A DNA stretch of 64,000 nucleotides, taken from contig OX393565.1 in the NCBI GenBank assembly GCA_947652115.1, positions 7,924,933 to 7,988,932 on the forward strand, written 5' to 3'. The DNA comes from Blastomussa wellsi (taxonomy: Eukaryota; Cnidaria; Anthozoa; Scleractinia; Plerogyridae). The notes below the pieces were generated by a model. That model had not been told where the DNA came from, did not search any database, and was given only the letters and a program-made list of their open reading frames with translations. Positions 59,248 to 64,000 of the stretch are shown here, one piece after another (position 1 is the first letter of the stretch; each line of letters begins with the position of its first letter). The position numbers and the translations under genes are program-made.

Positions 59248-62200
59248 ATGGCAGCTTGGGTTTTTCGCTTCCTAGTACAACGGCCTAAATTCTGCTTCGG
59301 TAAGTAATTTTAAAAATAAGGTTTTACCCGAAACATTCAGTTTCAGTTCATCTTGTTTAGTACACAGGTGGAATATTTTTCTCGTTTGAATTGTATCGAC
59401 AGGCTTGACCCTTGGAGCACATTTTGTCTTACTGCTTCTGACTGGCTCGTTATATCTTTCTGGTTATGATATTTTGCCGGCCGATTTCACCCAAGTTCCC
59501 TTAAACCTCGAACACGATGTAACAAAACTTCGCGCCGACGCATGGAAGTTCGTCCGGCAAGACTCTCGAGTAAATATCAATCCTACTTCCGTGGGAATTC
59601 AAGGTGAAAGAACTATCGAATATGATGTACTGGAGCTGATGTACGACGCAGAAGAGAGTAATACCTTTACAAAACCAAATCTAAAATTAATTCACAACGT
59701 AGAGATTGAAATCCTCAACAATTCTATATACCAACAACGCCTTTGTCAAATCGTGGAAAATGGCTTTTGCAAACCTCCCTTATCCATTATTCGCTTCTTT
59801 GATGGCACTTATAGAACGATTCATCCAGATTTGTTCGATCCCGAATTTGAGAATATCACGAGAATATTAAATCTGGCTAACTCAATCAACGTAACTCGCG
59901 CCATGCTGGATTTTCATCTTGACAAGCACGCGGTAATTGATTCAGCTAGCGACAAGGCCGTTCAGTCGCGATACACGAGATCGTTATTTTACATTGGTTA
60001 TCCCCTTAAGGGATTCCACAACATAGAGGACCGAATCGACGAGCAATGGGACAAGGCACAGTCTTTCGCCAGCGATGCATTTGCCAAGTTGCTGGATAAA
60101 AAATTCAAACAAGGAATAGGTGCGATGAGATTTTATTATTTTCTTCGCGCGTTATTTTTTAATGCCATCTCTCAGCAGGTCATTTATGATCTTCTTTTGG
60201 CTGGTGCAAGCTTCACTTTTATCTTTCTTTTTATGCTGTTTCAAACTCAGTCCCTTTGGATTACAGGATGGGCCGTGTTTAGCATTCTCACGTGTTTCTT
60301 TGGCGCGAACTTGATTTACCGTGTGATACTGGACTGCCGGTACATCGGTATTTTTCACGTACTCTCTGTGTTTATAATCCTTGGAATTGGAGCGGACGAT
60401 GTGTTTGTGTTTATTGACACATGGAAAGCTTCAGAATCAAATCCCTTTCGCGACATGGCAGCAAGGATGTCATTCGTTTACCGGCGTGCGGCCGGCGCCA
60501 TGTTTACAACTTCCTTCACTACCATAGTGGCTTTTGTGACCAGCGTATTCTCGCCGCTTTTGGGTGTGTCTACCTTCGGAATATTTTCAGCGCTGCTTGT
60601 TTTCGTAAATTACTGCTCGGTGATAATTTTCTTTCCCACTGTACTAATAACTTACGAGTATTATTGGAAGAACTATCGCTGGCATTGCTTCGGGGATTTA
60701 AAAGCCTGGCAAGCGATCACGTCGCGGAGAGAAGATATCATCCAGGGCGAGGGACCTGGCGAACAGCAGCCAGAAGAGAACTTCATCGAACCGAGCAAGC
60801 TTGTAGGCAAGTTCCTGGAAAATAGCTTCTTTGAAAACTTCATCGCGCACCGGACAATGCGATGGATAATTTTGGGAGTGTTTTTGGTTTTTGTTTGTAC
60901 TTCTATTGGATTTGCGACACAACTTACTCCAGATGAAGAACCGGTTAGTGCTTTAGTTATTTTTTGAAGTACATAGCAATTAAATAACAATGAATCAACA
61001 ATTGCATGTATAACTGTATAGTCCCAATGTTGAAATTATTTCCCGTGGTACTAATTGGGACTATTGTACCACATGCTTATGGTCAAATTCATTAAATTTT
61101 GTGGTTTTCAGTGGACCGCATTTTGGCCAGCAGGTTCATCTTTCAGCAAATTAAAATTCGAGGCGAAACGTTTACAAAAATTTCTCAAGTAAATATTTTC
61201 ATTGAAAACCATAAACAGAACTGTAGCCAAATTATTGAATGATTCATATAAGTCGATTTCGGTTTCATAGTGGCTTTGTTTTTTCGACTTAATATTTTTG
61301 TTTGGCTTTTGCACATTTTAAATACCTTTCTTTAAAGATAGCGCCTTTTCCTGACAATTCAGCCTTAGCTACTTTCACCTGAATTTCGTTGTTATTACTG
61401 TCTATTAAAATTATAAAAAGCTTCGATTTAATAAAAAAATCATACCAAGTTGAGATCAAATGTCCTTGTGACGTGGGTGACATTTTAAGTGTATGCTAAA
61501 TTTGCCCAGCAGCTTTGCTGAGGTTATGAAGCATGATTCGTTATGCTGTCAGAAATCATTCTGATAATGAAATGAAAAAAAAATTCGTCACCATCTCCGC
61601 CAATATCTAGGATTATGCGAACATTTTTTGTGACATTTTAATTATACAATAGCTGTTAATTTCGCATATTAAACTTTCTTTACTGCTAAAAAAACTTCAG
61701 AAGGATAGCAAATGAATAATTGTTGTTTAGGTGCGTTGAGAGGCAGAGATTTGTGGCCAAATCGACCAATTTGATGATGAACAGCTTTAAATTCTGTATA
61801 ATTTAATTTCAGAAAAGCTGTCTTTACACTGGAAAAGAAGAAAAAATAAACAGTTCCGGCAAGTGGCTTTTTAGCTTGGCGTACTCTTGACGTCCATTTC
61901 AGCAATTTAAGCGAGTTTGTTAATGCGTCGAATTTCAGTTCAGGTGTTCCGGTGTTCTGAAAATCTTCATACCCGCGCTGTAACGTCATGCGGTAAACAC
62001 ACGTGCAGTCCGTGCAGTACATCAAATTTTGGCGACAGTTCCTGTGGCGCTTTAAACTTCAACAAACTTTACAAATTGAAACGTTTCCCACGGTGGAGCT
62101 AGCTGCGAAAGTTAAAGTTTTGAACGAAACAGAAATTTCCTTTTGTTTAGCGTCAAAGCAACATACGGCTTGGTAATTATCTTTTTATAGGAAACTACGA

Positions 62201-63657
62201 CTTTACAGAAAAGAGAAAGTTTTGAGATTAACTTTCTATTTTAAAACAGCTGCTGATTCTGGCAATTATTCATAATCATTTATATCTTTATTCAAATGAA
62301 GAGAAGCAATTCATTATTAATGGGAAATAATTAACTATCTGCCTAAAGAGAGAACAATAAACTTTGCGATTTGAACAAATTTGAAATTACTTGACTGAAT
62401 TCATTTTCCGTCGAACAAATCAGTTTTAAGTGCAATGAAGTCTTTACAGTTTTCAAGTGTTCACAAAATCATTGCAAGGTTGTCGATTATGTCTAGAAAA
62501 GTTTGGCAGCCATCCAAATCTGAGCTGGATGACTAAGGTTGGCAGGCAAAAGTAAGATTGATAATAACGATAAAGTAACAAGCCTGGTTAGGATTGAGAT
62601 GACAGAAATAGATAACGGTCAGCCATCCTGGCAAGCTTGAAAAATTCAGGCGAGCCTATCACAAGCTCGTTTAAATAGCTCATTCGTGATCTTCAATAAA
62701 GTGACATACGGATATTTTTTCCTCGGTGCGTTTTTGTCGATGCAAGCTTTGTGTGTAACTGATTTTCCTTCCTGAGGTTCTTTTAATTTGGCTTTGACGC
62801 ATATTATCTGCATCGTGTAATGTTTATGTGCTGAACAAGGTTCAAGGTTTGATTGACTCCTGCTGCGACTGAATTTCTGTTTTGTTTCAACCTTCCTTTT
62901 GACACTTAATCTGAGCAACATAAAAGCAAAGTCTGTCATAACTTTTGGATAAAAACAAACAAAACGAAAACTACCTACCCTATTTTTAAAAAACATGGCT
63001 TTTTCCAAGGTTCAAGTTGTTTGTTTGTGCGTACTTCTTAGTTAACCAGTGTTGCGTTTTTAAACACCCCAGAAAAAATTGCGCTAAAATTCCTTCCGCT
63101 GAAAGTTTGAATAAGTACCAACATTATGGCGGCAGCGTGACCGAATGGTTCAGGGCGCTCTTGTTGTAATCCGGAGGTCCCGGATTGAAGGCCTCCATCC
63201 TGCCACTGGCGGGATTTGTTTCTTTGTGCTCCCAAGTTAAAATCCTCGTCATTGTTAATAGCCGACTGGTCTGCCTCCTGTCATGTGGGATATTTAACCA
63301 TGTTATATTCATTAGAAATATTAGTTTCCTTTGTTTCAGGGGCTTGCCTGAACAGTAGCTAAGCTTACTGGTTAAGGAGCTAAGTGTTTGACCACTATAA
63401 TTAACATTTACTGTGCACTATATTATCGATAGGTGGACGTGTGGGGACCGGGTACTAACTGGTACGAAATCAAGCGGTTACGGCGCTCAGCATTCCGTCC
63501 GAGTCAGGAAGACAGCGTGGTTGAAGTGAACATCATTTGGGGTCTCAAGAATCAAGATCGCAGCTCGTGTCACTTCACAGACTTTAAATGCAAAGGAAGA
63601 ACAGTGTTTGATACGAGTTTTGATCTGAATCCATTGGAATGTCAAAGGGCTTTACTA
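59248..63657 (+). CDS. Dispatched-like RND transporter with sterol-sensing domain, copy 2 (first three exons; gene runs off right edge)
   Basis: Exons 59248-59299, 59403-60943 and 63433-63657 join in frame with the same phases as copy 1. The start is MAAWVFRFLVQRPKFCFG, then TM1 (GAHFVLLLLTGSLYLSGY), then a loop with PADF and VPLNLEHD as in copy 1. The sterol-sensing-domain helices and GIGADDVFVF are strongly conserved. Exon 3 is exactly as long as in copy 1 (225 bp), sharing VDVWG, GTNW and WGLKNQD. Exon 2 is 12 bp longer than in copy 1. The remaining second loop and C-terminal helices would lie past the window. The three visible exons show no damage. The product should be the same kind of membrane exporter; differences concentrate in the first loop and the linker after the SSD. 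Confidence 0.9.
60944..63432. other. Intron 2 of Dispatched-like copy 2
   Basis: 2.5 kb of AT-rich intron. Apart from the SINE-like copy near 63130 I see no element or exon; the open frames at 61669-62025 and 62646-63008 (minus) have no recognisable domain. Confidence 0.5.
63127..63200 (+). repeat. tRNA-derived SINE-like fragment
   Basis: GGCAGCGTGACCGAATGGTT looks like a tRNA 5' half with an A box, and GGAGGTCCCGGATTGAAGGC like the T-arm with a decayed B box. The 3' acceptor strand does not pair, so it is a SINE head or tRNA pseudogene. Confidence 0.55.
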
Positions 63658-63664
63658 GTAAGTA

Positions 63665-64000
63665 ATATTCCGTCCATCCGTCTGTCACTCGATCAGTGAG
63701 CCAGGCAGATAGGCAGTCAGTCAGTCCGTCCGTCCGTCCGTCCGTCCGTCACTCGGCCAATCAACCAGCCAGGCAGGCAGGCAGGAAGTCAGTGAGTCAG
63801 TCCGTGCATCCGTCACTCGGTCAATCAGCCAGGCAGGCAGACAGGCAGTCAGCCAGTCAGTCCGTCCGTTTGTCCGTCACTCGGCCAATCAACCAGCCAG
63901 CCAGGCAGGCAGGAAGTCAGTGAGTCAGTCCGTGCATCCGTCACTCGGTCAATCAGCCAGGCAGGCAGACAGGCAGGCAGGCAGTCAGTCAGTCAATCCG
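63665..64000. repeat. GTCA/GTCC tetranucleotide array in intron 3 of Dispatched-like copy 2
   Basis: CAGTCAGTCAGTCCGTCCGT followed by CAGGCAGGCAGG-type runs. A higher-order unit of about 130 bases (TCACTCGGCCAATCAACCAG ... or ...GTCAATCAGCCAGGCAGGCA) recurs at least twice. It starts a few bases after exon 3 and runs to the window edge. Confidence 0.85.

Noticed and set aside
61669..62025. 118-codon minus-strand frame in copy 2 intron 2
   Set aside because: No recognisable domain, antisense in an intron, no splice partners found.

Overview
The window is animal nuclear DNA. It has spliced genes with canonical GT/AG introns, long AT-rich introns, tRNA-derived SINE-like copies, palindromic MITE-like elements and three retroelement classes (Penelope-like, tyrosine-recombinase and BEL/Pao). 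Gene content and repeat style fit an anthozoan cnidarian such as a stony coral. That assignment is inference; nothing in the window names the species.

Layout. (1) 1-1.3 kb: degraded Penelope-like element (reverse transcriptase plus GIY-YIG endonuclease). (2) 1.4-14.6 kb, minus strand: the first thirteen coding exons of a TTC27 orthologue, whose 3' part lies beyond the left edge. Its introns carry many palindromic elements and a perfect 287-bp tandem duplication. (3) 16.0-21.7 kb, plus strand: a complete four-exon HTD2 gene (mitochondrial 3-hydroxyacyl-thioester dehydratase). (4) 22.4-26.2 kb, minus strand: a 5'-truncated DIRS-order retroelement with a repeat layout like Ngaro/PAT elements. 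(5) 29.2-33.9 kb, plus strand: a three-exon secreted isthmin-like AMOP protein with a His-rich stretch. (6) 34.3-36.9 kb: a repeat island that includes a hammerhead-ribozyme-like sequence. (7) 38.3-57.7 kb, plus strand: a complete eight-exon Dispatched-like RND/sterol-sensing-domain transporter gene, with a nearly intact BEL/Pao retrotransposon in intron 2. (8) 59.2 kb to the right edge, plus strand: the first three exons of a tandem paralogue of the Dispatched-like gene.

The host genes have unrelated jobs: TPR adaptor, mitochondrial fatty-acid synthesis, secreted ligand and membrane transporter. The only evident functional pairing is the tandem Dispatched-like duplication. Most host coding sequence is in short exons that an ORF scan misses; the models below were built by reading splice sites and checking that phases join. 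All family assignments come from recognising conserved motifs by eye, with no database search.
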